64,000 nt of DNA from Larimichthys crocea (GCF_000972845.2 NC_040021.1:8103291-8167290); one strand, 5' to 3'; positions 43,701-59,051 are shown, counted from the stretch's first letter. Notes: generated by a model not told the origin, from the letters alone. Made by a program: numbers and translations.

Positions 43701-46700
43701 TAACACATGATGCATGTGCATATTCGACTATATTGCGTCCATGCAAAGCAAAACATAGCTGGATGGTGACACCGTCTAAAAGCATCCAAAGTCGGGGGAA
43801 ATGAGGGTTGGGAGTACATTCCAGGATGGAGAGAGTGGAACAGCTCAACCCCCCATCCTGCCTCGCTGAGCCCCCTGCCCTACATTCAGCTGCAAAGCAT
43901 CGAATTTTTTTTCCCCATTTATTTTAATGGATAACACACATCCCTCTGCTGTGAGACATCCACAAATGCAAATGTATGCAGACACACACACACACAGAGA
44001 TGCCACAGCATGGGCTCTGAACGTAATCACTCTCACTTCACCGCAGCCATCAGTTATGCTCCACAATCCCAGCTGTTTTGGCTATTTAAACCCTCCTCGT
44101 ACACCGCACATGTGCGCGCACACACAGTTGGTGTCATTAACATAGATGCAGAGGCAGGAATAGATGCTCCGTTGACAGCGTGGGGTCACAACAATCAGTG
44201 AGAAAATCACTGAGTTGTGGCGCTCCCCCACAGACCCCACACAGAATCCCACTGATGTCTTCAGCACTGATAATACCCACAACCTCAGGCTTGAAATATG
44301 TGCAAAGAGGAGGTGCTGAGCATGATAATCACATTAAACACACACATACATTCTCTCCCTTTTTTTATCATCAGTGAATCAAACCCAAGCATCTGTTGAC
44401 TATTTTGTTGTCACTGATCATGTCAGTTTATGTTTGCCTGACTCTACCGTTAATGTTTGCATTAATTAATAAGCTGCAGCAGCTATTAGGGCTATCTTAC
44501 ACAACTGCCCATTTATTAGTGTTTATTTTAAACATTAAAAACATAAACTGTACAAAACTGGATTAAAAGATTAATAAAGAAATTAACAAAAGACATTTAA
44601 GAGATCATTTAACATGCAAACTCTTTGCAATTTAATCGTTTTTTCAACTTACTTACAAGGAAGAATCACTTTATTTACACCTGCACTATTACTGTTAATA
44701 CTGTTCATACTGTATAAATATATATATGTATTATATTTCATACTGAAACAACATATCTTAGCTTAATCAACCCACACTGTATAATTACATCAATCATTAC
44801 GTTTATATGCCAATTGCTGCTGCTACACAAGCTGTTGTAATCATCATTTCACTCTGCCCATGAATACTGTTTATATCCATCCATCAATTATCTGTAGCAG
44901 TTTGTTTGTGTTTTTCCCATTTTTTGTGTAACCGTTTTTGTGTAAGAGTTCCTGAGCTGTGTACGATGAACATCTTCATAACAGAGACATAAAAATGAAT
45001 TTTCACCAAATCAGTAAAATGATAATGATGATTCTGACTTTAAAGTAGTCCTTACTGTAATATACATATTGAAAGTCTACTGTCCATAGCTTAACCTGAC
45101 CTCTGACAATGCCAGACTGGTGCATGCTGCCCTCTGCTATCTCTAATGTTTGCATTTCCATGTCTTTATCAGCTGGATGTGGGAGAGGCAGGTTAGCTGT
45201 CGAGGTCAGCAGAGATTTATCATTATCTGATGTTCCACTGGGTCAACAAGGATGTGACCGCCGCTGAATCATCAAACCACGCTGCCCGCCTAAACTCACT
45301 CCTTCGTATCAGGGTTATGAGGTAATGGGATGCTGAGTTTTGATTGTGAGAGCTGCTGAGGTTGTCAAATGACTTGTGAAAACAGTCAAGACAGAGGTCG
45401 TCATTTGTCGTCGCTGCGGTGCAGACAGAGAACAGCGAACGCGGCACGACTTGTCTAGACGCAATCATGACAGAAATAAAGGCAGCAACATTCAACAAGC
45501 ATGTTCCAACACATGTCACGGCTAATCTAAACAACGCTGCTATCTTTAGAAGAAGGCAACAACTGCACGTACATGGCACTTTATAAAATCAACACTTGGC
45601 AACATTCACATCTACTGGGGCCTGAGGAATGAATGGCGTTCTGCTGAAAAGATAAACTATGATAAGCTCGACATAGCTCAATAAATGTCATATAAATCTC
45701 AATAAACGATTGGGTCTATTTACTTTTTGTGCAGTTGACTTTGTTAATGTGACAGTTACAAGGGTTGAGATAAATGTTGACTGTCAGCATTCTTTGTCTC
45801 TAAAATCTCTTGCATGATTTAATACATGAAAAGGCTCATGATTAGGCTTTCAATCACTGGTGGTATGTAAAGCGTTGCCTTGATTAAATCAGAAAGTTTT
45901 GCTGCTGTCTCTTTACATAGCATGGAAAATGTGTCATTGATGTCTTAGTGATACTAGCATCAATAAGACTGATACCAAAAATCTGTTATTTACCATTAAA
46001 AACATGTATGTGGTTAAGTACATAATAGGAAACAATAAAAAAAGACGTAGCCTTTTAACTGACACTGTCCCTGACATGACTGCACATTATTCCCTTTTAA
46101 TGATAGAAGTAGAATAGTTAGTAAGTTAGAAAGCATCTGTGATTCTGGCCCTGTTATTACTTTGTATTGGAACAAAACCAAATGTTGTGGTATCACACAC
46201 CCCTGTTGTTCAAAGCAGCCAGGTCACATGAGTGTGAAACGCCACACAAAATATAACATGTGTGGGGTTAAAACAAATCAAGATGTGGGAAAAACTAAGA
46301 GGCACGATTAAAACGAATGAGATAAAAAAACAGTAAGCAAAGTAATGAACTTAGCCGGTTGATTTTACTATTGATTAACCAAAACAACTGAACCAAGACC
46401 CTTTAGAGGAAGCGGTCTCATTCTGGATCACAAATGAATCTGAAGGCAGTTGGTTTATGGTGGGAATGTGATCCAAACTTGTTCTGACCCAACTACAAGG
46501 CATGCTCCGCTAACCATCAAAAGCCTCATAAATGATCAATGTTCCTTAAAAACTGAACTGAAGCAAGAACTCCCATCTTAACTTAATGATTCATAACATT
46601 ATAATACAAATGTCCTGCACTTTGGTGACTCACTGAAGAAGGCCGTGGGTATGGTGGAAAGCTTCGGGATTCGTTCCCAAGGTTAAAAGTCTACCTAAAG

Positions 46701-49700
46701 TTTAATAGCAGACTTCCAAAACAACATTTAATGAGAACTTTAAGATGGAGATAAACCAAAACCCTGAAAATGTTATCACAGATGTGTGCAGAGCGAGAAG
46801 CTCTGCTTCACTCCATACAGCCACATCTCTGAATCTTCATGGTGATCACAGAGGTCAGCAGCTAACTCTAGTACAGAAGTTAATTAAGACGTGTGGGGAC
46901 AAACACAAAGGCAAGACAGAGCTACTGTTCTTTCTCCCTCCACAATCAATGCAAATGGTAAGCTACAGACAGTGGCATGGGGCAGGTAAAGCAACATCTA
47001 ACACTATCATAGGTTGAGACATGGTTGAACAGGAGGTTGAGGATAGTCAAGATCTTGAAGGACTAGGAGCTCAGAGTCTTTGCAGTGTTTAAGAGCCTCT
47101 CCACAACACACAAACCTTTCAGTAAACACCAGAAATGACTGAATTAGATTACAAGCTGTTGTTCTAAATGACGGAGGATAAAACCATAACAAAATAACAC
47201 AGCAGAGTATGTTTAAGCATCTGTGTGTCATTATACGCTCTATGATTTGATGCAGGCCATCGCGCTGCATCGCTCCGTCTTTATCATTTTGGTTAAAACA
47301 CTACCACCTGCCTCATATAGCGCCCGTCTATCTTAGGTGCTTCCCTGTCATTGTCAGGTAATTAGACGAACCCTATAAGTGAGAGGGACTCACGACGAGT
47401 AGTGTTCTTCTTTACCTCTTCCACAGAGGAAGGACTGATGAAAACCTGAGTTCAAACACGCAGGAGTTGGCGTGTTCAGATGTGTATAAGAAAGGGAGGC
47501 ATGTTTTTTCTCCATGTGTTGACAGGGTGCTGGGCCGTATTAGCGGTCAGGCCTGGACAGAGATAATGACGGTGAGGTCTGGGTCAGCCTGAAGTCTGTC
47601 ATCGGTCTTATCACCACAAATACACAGGGCGCACACACACATTTTACCCTACACCTTTTGTTTAGTCTGCTACTACAACACGAGTTAGGAATTTTTGGAA
47701 ATGTTTTGACCGATTAATCGATTTTCAGCATCAATACCAACATTTTTTGATACCTTCCTTTGAGAATAAACACAAACCTGAGCAAGCATTTGAGTGGAGT
47801 CATTTTCGATACTCCTACACCCCTACACTGGACAGAACCTAAGCAGACTTTTGACTGTATTCTACTATGAGCTATATTTAGAACCAACTCCGAAAATAGA
47901 CATTAGCAGGCGCGTGCTATCACAGACTACGCAGCTGTTTGTGATCAAGAGAGAAGAGGAAGGGTGATGAGAGAGGAAAAGAGAGGGGAGGAACCTGCAC
48001 GAACATTTCTTTTCTACAGATAATGTGTTTCTTAGATACATAAACATTTATCGGACTCATGCACACACTCGACATATATAATCAGAAGCTTAGGCGTCTT
48101 ATTCGGGTTCCAAACATTGAGATTTTCAAGACTTTCTAGGTACAGCTGGCTCTCTGATTGTCCTGCTGTGTCCTGTCTTCTTCTTCTTCTGCCCCGTCAA
48201 CTCACTCATGGTCTTAAAACAGCTTGAGCCACAACAGATGCAGATGCATGTCCTCGGGGTTAAGAGTGGAGAGAGAAAGAGCATGAGAGAGACGGACAGA
48301 CAGAGTGAGGAGTGATAGACTCAGAGGCTGCCAGAGACACTTTTACAACAGTCTTTAAAACAAACACCTGCTGCCGTGGCTGCAGTGCCTGCAGGACATC
48401 AGAGATCCTGCAGTCTGCAACTGCAGCTAACAGAGTTATAACATTACAAACTATCTGTCAAATCCATAAGCCTCAATTATGGTATAATATCCTGTACCGG
48501 TACAACCTGTAACTCGAACGTGCAGCCAGGGCGGTTCTGGAGGGTAAAGCAAATAAAACACAGTTTGCCCATCACCCATGAGGATTTATGCATAGTTTAT
48601 TCCTGTTGGTGTCCTCAAACTGGGTTCAATCTCACAGTCTCTTTTGCAAAGCAAGACTTCCTGCCGGGCTCTCTACTGGATCACTGAGATATTTGTTTCC
48701 TGTGAACACAACTCACAGGAGCAACATGGAAATTAAGGGTATTTTTACATCTACAGTTTGTTTGGTCTGGTCAGAATCAGCGAAAGAGTTGGTTGACTTC
48801 ATATGTTTTTTCCTTGGTTCAGTTACTTTTCACACAGAGCCATGTGAAAGTGTTCACTCCACTCACTGGTTAGATGTGTCCAAGGTGGGAGCAAGAATGT
48901 ATCACAGGAAGGAGGTCCTTAAGTCCTGAAGGCAACACACTTCATCGCAAGCCTGGGTAAGACCTATATGTAAAGCACATCTGGCTATGAGAGACAAACG
49001 TACAGAGTATACTTTGTATGGTAGTTGGGTCAGAACAAAGTCAGATCACCTTTCCAGCACAAATGATCCACTCCAGAATATCTGACTAGTCCAAGACTAC
49101 TTCGTCCAAACGGCCTTGGTTCAGATGTTTGGGTCTGCAGCTGAGTTTGATTGCTGTGTTCAGAACAAATCGCACTGATTCAACCAGACTAAACAACGCA
49201 GATTTAAAAAATGCAATGCAATATTTGCTGGAGTCGATTCGTCGCGGCACAAGACAAAAGAATGAGAGTTGAGAGGATGGACATGCGCCTGAAATATCCT
49301 CAAATAATCAGAGAAAAGACCACAAAGTAAACTAGTTATCAATCATTAAGTGAGGCTTGCAAATGAACCAACTGGTGTATCTGACTATATAAATAGGCAA
49401 AACTACATATTGTGCCTGGTAGTGCCACGTCCATAAGGGATGTTACTGCATATACAGTATATTTGAAGCTAATAAAAGCTGACAGAAGATGTTCTTTGTC
49501 ACTACAACCCTGAATAAAGTAACAAATAACTCTCAGCCCAACAAGAATCATACCCTCGTCACAGCTGAGAAGATCTGTCTTCTCAATCCTCAGCCCAGCC
49601 TGCAGTATTTTCATTCCAGCTGTGCTGTAAATCTTTCTTGTATCAAACGGTTGTAGGAGCCCTCCAACAGTGGGCCTACTGTGGCTTATAGAGTTAGAAA

Positions 49701-50159
49701 TTGCAATTTGATCTGCAGCGGTTGTGTCTTTTTTCACATTGTATTGCCGCGGGGGGGGTTTGGTGCAGATTTAAGGCAGACTCACACTAGCATGGACTGA
49801 CACACAGGTCAACACTTGACACTTTAACTCGCGCGCGCATTACGCAGAACATCTTTCAAGCACATATATTCATCCCTGAGACGGAGGAAGACAGGAAGTG
49901 AGAGTGGGAGGGACAGAAAGATGATGCAAACAGATCAGCTTAAAACCAAACAGAAGAGGTATCTGTTATGTTGATATACGATACAGTACGAGGGGCACAA
50001 ATCACACACTTGGAGGAGAAAGGTGACGAAACGCAGACAGGAATTTTAAGTAATAGTTACAATAAGCTGATTTGATTTTTTTGCTGAGATTTTCTGGAAG
50101 TAGTTGCCAGGAAATCAGCGAATCAGCGAACCCAACATCAAGCTACTGCCGCCGGAGCA

Positions 50160-50492
50160 GTCCATAGGGACTTGGCTTGGGAACCAGAGGGTGGCCGGAT
50201 CAAGTCCCACATGGACCAAAAATATGGAAGGTGGACTGGTAGCTGGAGAGGTGCCAGTTCACCTCCTGGGCACTGCCGAGGTGCCCTTGAGCAAGGCCCC
50301 CCCAACTGCTCACTGGGCGCTGGTCTGGCTGGCTGCCCATCACTCCACCATCTCTCTCCACATTTGCATGTCTATGCCGTTGTACTGCGTGTGTGTGTCC
50401 GGGTTAAAATGCATGTAAATAAAAAATAAAAAAATAGAATGAAAAAAGAATTTTCCCATTGAGGGATTAATAAAGTATATCTTCTTCTTTTT
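50160..50492 (+). mobile_element. tRNA-derived SINE
   Basis: The head contains a B-box-like GGATCAAGTCC at about 50197-50207 with an A-box-like region about 40 bases earlier, as in tRNA-derived SINEs. The body (GGTGCCAGTTCACCTCCTGG, then GCCGAGGTGCCCTTGAGCAA) and the 3' end, GGGATTAATAAAGTATATC plus a CTT-rich tail, match a SINE type I recall as common in percomorph fish. Boundaries are approximate and the family name is not asserted. Confidence 0.75.
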
Positions 50493-53400
50493 AAATCAAA
50501 CGTCAAATTGACATTTTTACAGATGATAAAATATGTTAATTTGTGACCCTCAGATAGCCAAGCAACATGTTTACGCCTGTTTCCAGTACTGATTCTAAAC
50601 TAAGTTAACAATCTCACGCATTTTAAGGTATAATCCAGTATGTTCTGAAATAATTCTAGCTTACTACTTCTAGTTTTAGCCTATACTAAAAGGATTCTTG
50701 GGTTGAGTTCGAGGACCACCCATGAATTCATCAGCCCTGACCTTTATAGGGCAACTGTCATATTAATGTTGACAGGCATTTTATTAGGTGTATGAAAGAG
50801 CAGAAATCTTGAGATCAAAACAGAGAGCATGTGGCTGTCTGTAACATCTCTAAAGAGCGTCTTGTGGGTTCTTAAAAGTCTTTCTACTTTTATCGTGCAA
50901 GAAATCACATGTAGTTTTTAGTTAGCAGCCTTTGTTCTGACATCTACTGTCTCGCTCTCTATGCGTTGTTGACAAGTTTTCTAAAGCTTTGTTCATTAAC
51001 TCTAGCTAGAAGGGTATAGCTATTTTATTTAAAGAACAAAATGCTATTTCCTTATGATACACCAGAAAGCTCCAGTTAGTAAGTCAGCTACTCTGAACTG
51101 AACTGAACTGGATCTGGCACTGACAACAACAGAGCCCTGATGAGTGTTTGCTTCCATCAGCAAGCTACCAACATTTTGGACTGCATAAAAGTAGCATCCC
51201 CAAATCTCACTGGTTTGGCTAAGGCTATAGACAGACCTACGGGGGCCTGGATCCACAGTGGCCTTGCTAAACAAACACAACTTGGAGGTCTGGCTTCACT
51301 TTAGCTGACGAACGTCATTATGCACGTCGATTAAAAACAAACACACTGGCACAGAGAGACGTCCAGCTTTGCAGTGTGGGCCCTACGGGTGGAAAATCCC
51401 CATCTGACAGGGTTAGACAGGAGAAAAGAGTGAAAAAGTGAAAGTCGGAGACTACTGAGAACTGAGGCTACTTTTGGCTGATAGACAAAATGGCCTAATT
51501 TGTCTTTGGTGTTGCAGCTGTCTAATGCCAAGATGCCAGTTTATCATATAAACTGTACATGACTTGACAGCTGGAAGAGAAGTAGACTTCCACATTTCCT
51601 CCTTTATTGTCATGGAGGGAAAGTGAAAGAAGAGCGGGGGATTATTCAGGTTCATCCACCCTGCTCTCTTACTGTTATTAGTGGAGAAAAGCCAAGATCC
51701 AAACACAGACTGCCCCCTCTGAGAATACACAAAACCAAAACCTGGTCAGACATAACAGCCACTATTACAAGACCTGATTACCGGACTGTAAACTTCAAGA
51801 TTTTAGATATGTATTACTTTCTTTACACAGACTTGGTCGGTATTTATAGTATAGTACTTGGTCAGTATTTGACACAATGAGGATAATTTAACACTGTCTC
51901 ATACAAGCAAGTGTGTAAAAGACTCTCGGTGGCTGAGGCAGAACATAATGCATTTCCACATCACACAGCCACCGAGAACATTCAGCATGAATCAATGATA
52001 CAGAAGTCAGCGGTTCCCACACACTGTCCACTGTATCACACTTGAATCACATGAGAGCACATGGGCCAGTTTGTACCAACATCAATGACTGGCTGCATTA
52101 GCACAGCGGCTAATCATAAACCCTACAACAGCACACACACACACACACACCTCAAGAGTACCAGGACCCAATCGGGCACTGGTGTCATGTTGCAGACAGG
52201 AAACAGATGGCCTGCTGGGGGAAAAAAAAAGGCAGAAAAACGGCATGCCAAAGAAGGCCAGAGAGAGAATGCTTCCCTCCCCCCTTTTTCTCTCTCCATC
52301 ATCCCTTCATACTCGGTTGGAAGGAAAAGGAAGACTGAGGCTATGGTGGTGTTTGGTTGGATCAGTGGGCTCTGGCTCGAGATCAGAGTGATGGAGTTCT
52401 CTGGGAGATTTTTAAATAACAGCCCAGCATGGCTCTACTGTACCGGCCTATGCTGGGACTCAGAGCCTGCAGGCTATTTAAGACAGAACACATCCCCAAA
52501 TGGGTGAGAATATATTTTAAGCCTTTGTGGAATAATATTACTATCGAGTGCTGCGTTTCACATTACTGTAACACTATGACTCACAGTACATGTAGGTGTA
52601 AGAGAGAATGGATATGTCATGATAAAAAGTTGATGTGTTAAAGGATGTTGCACAGATCAGTGATATCTAACGTGATCTGTAAAGTTTACTTCCTCCAAAA
52701 AACCTCCTGACCTTTGCCTGGTGCACAGAACTGACCCATCAGCTGCTGATGACAGATAACCCTTGACCCTGAAAACAACAATCAGGGATCAATATTGTCT
52801 TGGGTAAGGCTGCTCTCCACAGAGAACGCATTGATAAGTGAACTGACCCCTGGCTGTGTGAGGTCGTGATCCATCACATGTTTACTTGAGCTCTGTGTCC
52901 TGTGTTCTCCAAATCTCTGATCTCCGATCTTTATCGCTGGGAAGCTCCTCATGCAAGAGACCATGTCAGGTCATCACACAAGTGTACGTGTACTCCCAAC
53001 TGTAGCTCCTCTACCTCTGAGGATGTTAATTCAAAGGCTGCTGCTGCTGATATTTTCGCAATCGCAAGCTGAATATCTTGATTTTTCCATATGCTGCATA
53101 ACTTTTTTGGATGAACTGTCACAAGAAAGATATGTTACAGACGTATGCATTTTCATTTTTTAGAGAATGTACACACATATATTTTTTAAATAATATTATA
53201 ATAGTACTCAGTTATAGTGTACGTAACACTGGCCTTTCACTTTTGCTTCAAACTATCTTTCTAGCCAACATCAGCAGCTACATATAAATATCACAAATCT
53301 TGAAGTTTAGACAGCAATGAGATAAAAATGTATCTATAAAAGCTTTGTGCTTTATTAGATATTTCTTACACAAATCTCAGCAGATGTTATTTCATCAACT

Positions 53401-56400
53401 GGGTGGACATCTGAAAACCTGCCGAACATCTGCAGCTAGTCATTTATTGCTTTATTAAAAAAAAACAAAAAAAACCCTGGGCTGTAAAATCTACAGACAT
53501 CATTAAGCATGTCTGCTAATTTCTGAAACCTGAAATACGGCAGCGATAAAACTACTAAAGGCAACGCAAACCGAAACACATGTTTACTGTACGTCGAAAG
53601 CTACTAAATGTGGGCTGGCTTAAAACACATGTTTAGATAGAAACCTCCTCTCAAAGTCTCTTCATTGAGACTTGGAGTCTTCATTAAATTTGCACCCTGT
53701 AATCCTGCTGCATACACATTTCAACCTTTATTGGAAGTCTTGGTGGATTGTTGGGGAGGAGTGTTTGGGCTTTTTGAAAGTCTCCAGACTTCTAATAAGA
53801 AGTAAACCAAGCCAAAACATAAAAACAAAAAAAACCTCCTCTCTCCTCTTCTCACTGTCTGTCTTTGTCTCTCCGTTTGCTTCTCGCTCTCAATTCAGTT
53901 ATGTCGTAAAAAGTACCCTAAGTAGTTGGCATGTCAGCCGAAGCATACCAACAACAGCTCATGGATTGAGACTTGAAAGTATGTTATAAATGTCTTCTGA
54001 AAAATCTCCGTCTGCCTCTCTTGAGTCAACACTCGTTTCTTTTTCCCACTATTCCGCTAAATCCTCCTTTAAATCAAGTTTCTCTGCCTTCTTATGCCCG
54101 CGCAGCACATGTTTCAGGACTCGAAGCTTCTCAGAACAAATTGAGTTTAATGGGGGTGAGGCAGGGTGAGCCGAGGAGGAGGAGAGGGGAAGGCGAAGAG
54201 AGAGCTGTAAAAACACACCACAGCAGCATTACTGCCTCTGACATTATTTCTTATACTAAATCCAACAGTAACATGCGCTGGCATGACAAAAACTCACACA
54301 CAGACGTGAATTAGTGACGGATTTAGTCTTAAAATGTTATTTTCACACAAAGTATGCTTTGTTCTAAAGATGGAAGATTGAAAGTATGAATCCAAAAAGA
54401 AACTTCTAAACAGTCCTGTTTGTATTAATGTGTACAGAAACTATTTATCTGGGCAGCTGTCTCGGCGTCCAGTATAAACTGCAGTGACACACCGTCCATC
54501 TTTTCACACCGTCAGAGTTGTTGGCAGATACCAGTTCACCCACGTCTCACGCACGCAAACCTGGTTGGACAGGCAAGTTGAGCAAACATACACACCTTTG
54601 GCAAAACACTGACATGAACACACATAGTTGGTATGCACCTGAACACTGGTCTTTTTCTGCTCTCCTCACGGTGCAATGCTCTGCTTTAATTAACTGGACT
54701 ACTGTAAAGGTTCTTCCGAGGCCAGCACATCCAGGAAAACACACACACACACACAGTGAGCGGGGCAGCGTCCTTCACCCCCAAGAAAATTAATTTTCCT
54801 GGGTGAGCATGGCTCACTAAAGGGCAAGTAAAAGGCAGAAAGCCTGTTGAATAAAGCCATTCAAGAGGCTCTGTCCACATCTTCTACAGACCTCGGCATG
54901 AACTCATGCCATTGAAATAACTGCATCCTGCAGCTGCCAGTCTACTGTTGATGCTTGTTATCACTGCAACATTAGACAAGACAAACAAAGATACACACAG
55001 CATATTAAATACGCCCTCCAGACATGTTTTGAATGCTCGTGTGTCTGGTTAATCTCCTCCTACCTCATTAAAATATCCAGAATCTATGAATATGAAAAAC
55101 AAGATGTTCCCACTTCATTGGAAAGTCTCAGCGTACGTGCACTGGTTTCAAGTTTCCACATCGCACTTGTGTTAGCTTCATATTTAAAACCAGCGCTGGC
55201 TTCCAAACTGGTCGTGATGTCACAAAATCCTGCACGTGGAGACAGAGAAGAGAAAATCCCCCACTTCAGCAGATGTGAAAACTCTGCTCATACATCATTC
55301 TGCACAGAGACGCTCAAACAGCCAAGTGAAGTAACATTAAGCAAAACACATTGCTGCGTGGAAAGGGGGGGCGTTTGAAATCCAGTCCACAAACAAATGT
55401 GTTCAGTATGTATCTTCAACTGCGGCACAAGAGTCGACGTAAAAGTGTTCGTTTGTGTTTATTTCTGTGCATACTCATGTGCAAAAACCCTCAGCCATTT
55501 TTTTTCCCCTCTTCCACCTCGCTGACCTTTTAAATCTAGTAGGATCCAGGGGACTTACCCCCACAATCTGGGAGATAAATGACTCCCCACAGCTATGAGG
55601 CTCAAATCCCACCATCCAGGACCAGCCCGGGCAACAACACAGACATCGGAGGACTGGTAAAACACTGCTCCTTCAGAACAAGACTAAGATTTGGCCCAAG
55701 AGGAAAGGAAAAGTTCTTGTCGATGAACTATACGGGGTATAAAACACATTTTAGCAGAGCTACGATCTGCAAAGTCAGCTCGCAGACGGTGTGAGGGTTG
55801 AGTCATGGCTGACGCCTGGGACACGTGCAGGAGAAGAGAGGTGGGGGTTATACAGATGATAGTATGAGGATGTATAGGTATTACTGAGATGGTGGTTGGG
55901 TAAAGTACAGGGTGGGATATGGGGGACAGGAGAACCCCAACACCCCGCTGCAAGCAGCTGCATGTTGGCGCTGAAGAATGCCAGGAAGTTTTTTTTTGGG
56001 GGGGGGTCACATCTGCTTTAGCTATCAGGAGACTCCTTAAGCTTCCCCATACTCTTCAAAATGACTTTTATTCGAGAGTATCTTTTAGAGAAAGTCTTGC
56101 TGTGGAAGGAAGGAGGGAAGGAAGGGCAGTAGGAAGGAAGGAAAAAAAGAAAACACCCCTCTAGGAGAGCTGAAGCCATTAGGAATGCACGCTGAGTTTC
56201 AAAAACAGAGAACAGAGAAGAAAAGGATAAAAATCAAATCAAGGGTAGAAAAAAAAAAAAGAGAGATGGGGGCTGGAAAGGAAAGAGGCCTTTTTGCTTT
56301 CCTGTGAGAGAACCAGGCCAAAGCTTAGAACAGCGCCAGGTTCCATTCAGACTAGACACTTGATGAAAAAGAGCAAAAAGGAAAAGAGCGAAAAGAGCGT

Positions 56401-57996
56401 TCCAAGCATGGGGGTACCAATGTTATAAAGATGCAGGGAGAACCAGAGAAAGACTTTTTTTTTTTTTTCCCACAACCAAGCAGTCAACCTAATCTGATTT
56501 ACACAGATTATCAGAGGATTGTCAGTCATCTCTGTGTGTGGGGCGCACAAAGAGAGAAAAAGAAAAACAGAGCGAGAGACAGAGACAAGGACAGAGATGC
56601 TCATTCATCTCCCCCATTGATCACGTCTACTGTCATCTCAATCTCTCCCTCCATCTGCAGAGGACATACACGCTGCTAATCTGGAATAATAAACAAAAGC
56701 GAGTTAACATCCCGCCTAATCAAAACGAACGTGGAACGGGCTGGGCTTATTCCTGTTCCTGTTCCTGTGCCGTCAGTTCTCTGGCCTGCCCTCTCTTTCT
56801 CGTAACCCCAACCACACACTAATTCATAAATTACAAACAAAGAGTCCCTTGTGGTTTGGGAGGGACCAGGCAGGCACTGCAAACTGGCGCTACAGGGGAA
56901 CGGCAACGCGTCAATTAGAGGGAAACCTGGCTGACGGGGAGAGGTAGGTGTGGATGCATGCACACACTAACACTGGAGCACAGACCTACTGTATACACAT
57001 GTTTACAACACACACACACACACATGCACACGCACACACCATTTGGAAGCCATCTAAACAATTTTGTCATCATGGAGCCCATGAACTGACTGCGCCATTG
57101 TCCGCAGTTAGCAGCTCGCTGATTTTCTCGGGTTCTGTTTACGAGGGGTGACGTGTGTGTTCAGGTGTTGTGCACGCCACGCTGGGAGCAGAGCCTGCAG
57201 TCGTGTTGAAACTCAAGGCAGGCTTCTGTGGAAAAAAAAAAAACACGTGCTGAACTGCAGGAGCCGCTGCTGCAATTGCGCATGTGGATTAAACACGAAA
57301 CATATTTTGAGCTCAGCATCTGATCAACAGAACACATCATGGCTGATTACTCAGTTTACAGACTCTTATAGGACAATAACCAAAATTGAATGAATTACCG
57401 AGAGTCTTGTGAATCTTTTATGATCTGAATGTTCTCATTCATTTGGGATTTTATTGCCCGAATCATCCCATTTAATTAAACTTAGAATAGCTACAATAAC
57501 CTTTGCCGTCTGACAAGAAGGTCCAAGCAACCAATCAGCCTCACGTCTTGTACAGAAGCTTAGAATTAACAGTACTTGCTGCCACTTTTCTCTCTTTTAT
57601 ATCATTAACTGAATATGTTTGGTTGGACAAAACAAGAGATTTGAAGACGTCACCTTGGGCTCTAAGAAATCATTTTTTTGACAGTTCATGGACGATTAAT
57701 CAAGGAAATAATCAGAAGAGTGAAGGCTAATTAACACAAAGGTCCAAAGAAGACAGCATCGCAGGGTTTTGACATCTTTCCACTGCAAGCTCTGAGTGTG
57801 AACGACTCGCTGTCCCAGTTGGTTTTACTGTACTATGAACTGTGTAGTTAATTACAGTGAAGTCACTCATTAAAATAATGACCCGCAGCGCATAACAATG
57901 TTCATTTATGGAAACACACACACACAAACACGCTGTCCCTATTAAAGGTACCGAAACTGACTGAGGGTGTTGTCAGGTATCAGTCTAGGCGTATGC
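50493..57996. other. Gene-poor stretch, no coding exon recognised
   Basis: No supported exon. CA runs occur near 52134-52151, 54739-54753 and 57009-57024, GGAA-type repeats at 56107-56142, and A- or T-runs at several places. Open frames here are short or low-complexity. Confidence 0.6.
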
Positions 57997-58023
57997 ATGT
58001 GTGTGTGTGTGTGTGTGTGTGTG
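57997..58023. repeat. (GT)n microsatellite
   Basis: About 13 GT units without interruption. Confidence 0.9.
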
Positions 58024-58699
58024 CACTGTTTAGGTTTGTCTGTATCATGCAGTCGCTCCTCAGTTACCTCATCTGTCCACACGTGAAACCTAAAGTCTCC
58101 CCTGTCAGAGTCTAATCCAGTCAGTCAACGTGCGAACATCTTCCTCTGAGCTCCTGAGCACTTTGATTCCTCATGTTATCGCAGGAATCATAACACAACA
58201 CGTATTCACACCCGCACTAATTTATCCACATCGACATATCAACAGCGAGAGCTGAAACAGCTATGGCATTCCTGAGGGCAACACAAGGTGAGGCATTTGA
58301 ATTTCACACACACAGTCGCTTATGCCAGAGTAAATATGCAGAGAAATGACGCTTAAACATCCAAATTTTAGAGACCAGAGGATGCTGAGACAGAAAAGTC
58401 TGACAACAGGCAGAAGTATCCAGACTACAAGCAGAGAGAGATTTAAAAGCGTGTTCAGGCAGAAGACGAGGTGACACTTACACACACATTGTTGAATGGA
58501 AAATCCTCCAGGGTCCAGGCCAGTAACTTTCTCTCTGAGTGTGTGTTTGTGTGCCTCTGTCTGGCTTGTCAAACACACTTGCCCCCCTCCTCCTCTTCTC
58601 TTCCTCTCCGTCCCGGGCCAGGAGAGCTCGGACTAGCTCTGCCGTGAAAAATAAGTGCTCACATAGAATAGTCCAACCGTGGGTCCGACCAGAACGAGA

Positions 58700-59051
58700 G
58701 AGTGCGGCCCAAAAAAGGAAGAGAAAGAAGGAGGGAGGGAGTAAAAAAAACAAAAAAAAGGAAAGGATAGCCCCTTTAAGAAGGTATGCTCCTTCACGGT
58801 GACTCCCCCTTTTTTTTTTTAAGCTGAATGGAGTATGAAGAGAGTTTCCTCTTCTCTTCTTCTCCTCATCCAGAGAAAATGAGGCTTTTTTCTAATGCTT
58901 CTCCTCTTTTAGTTTCCCCTTCCTTCCTTCCTTCCTACTCTCAGGGAGAGAGAGAGAGAGAGAGAAAGTTAAACCCGGCTTTAGACAACTGGAATGTGAC
59001 AGCAAGAGAGAGCGAGGGAGAGAGAATGAGGTGGTGAGGGAGGGAGTGTGT

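Larger units (their letters stand above)
37830..50159. other. Gene-poor stretch, no coding exon recognised
   Basis: Frames longer than about 100 codons occur (for example near 41202-41678, 42381-42785 and 45223-45579, all minus strand), but none resembles a known protein and none is bounded by convincing splice sites. I see a 10-bp inverted repeat at 39530-39560, a CCAAT/E-box cluster at 40723-40748 and short CA runs near 40787 and 43983. AT-rich DNA dominates from 44450 to 45050. It may be eva1a upstream introns or intergenic DNA. Confidence 0.6.

Noticed and set aside
44680..45010. Possible LINE 3' end
   Set aside because: AT-rich with phrases loosely like a retrotransposon tail, but no clear tail motif or coding remnant, so not listed as an element.
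45223..45579. 118-codon minus-strand frame as a gene
   Set aside because: No recognisable family, no splice or promoter context, and composition like random non-coding DNA.
49339..49737. 132-codon minus-strand frame as a gene
   Set aside because: No family resemblance and no flanking splice sites of quality; such lengths arise by chance in 26 kb.
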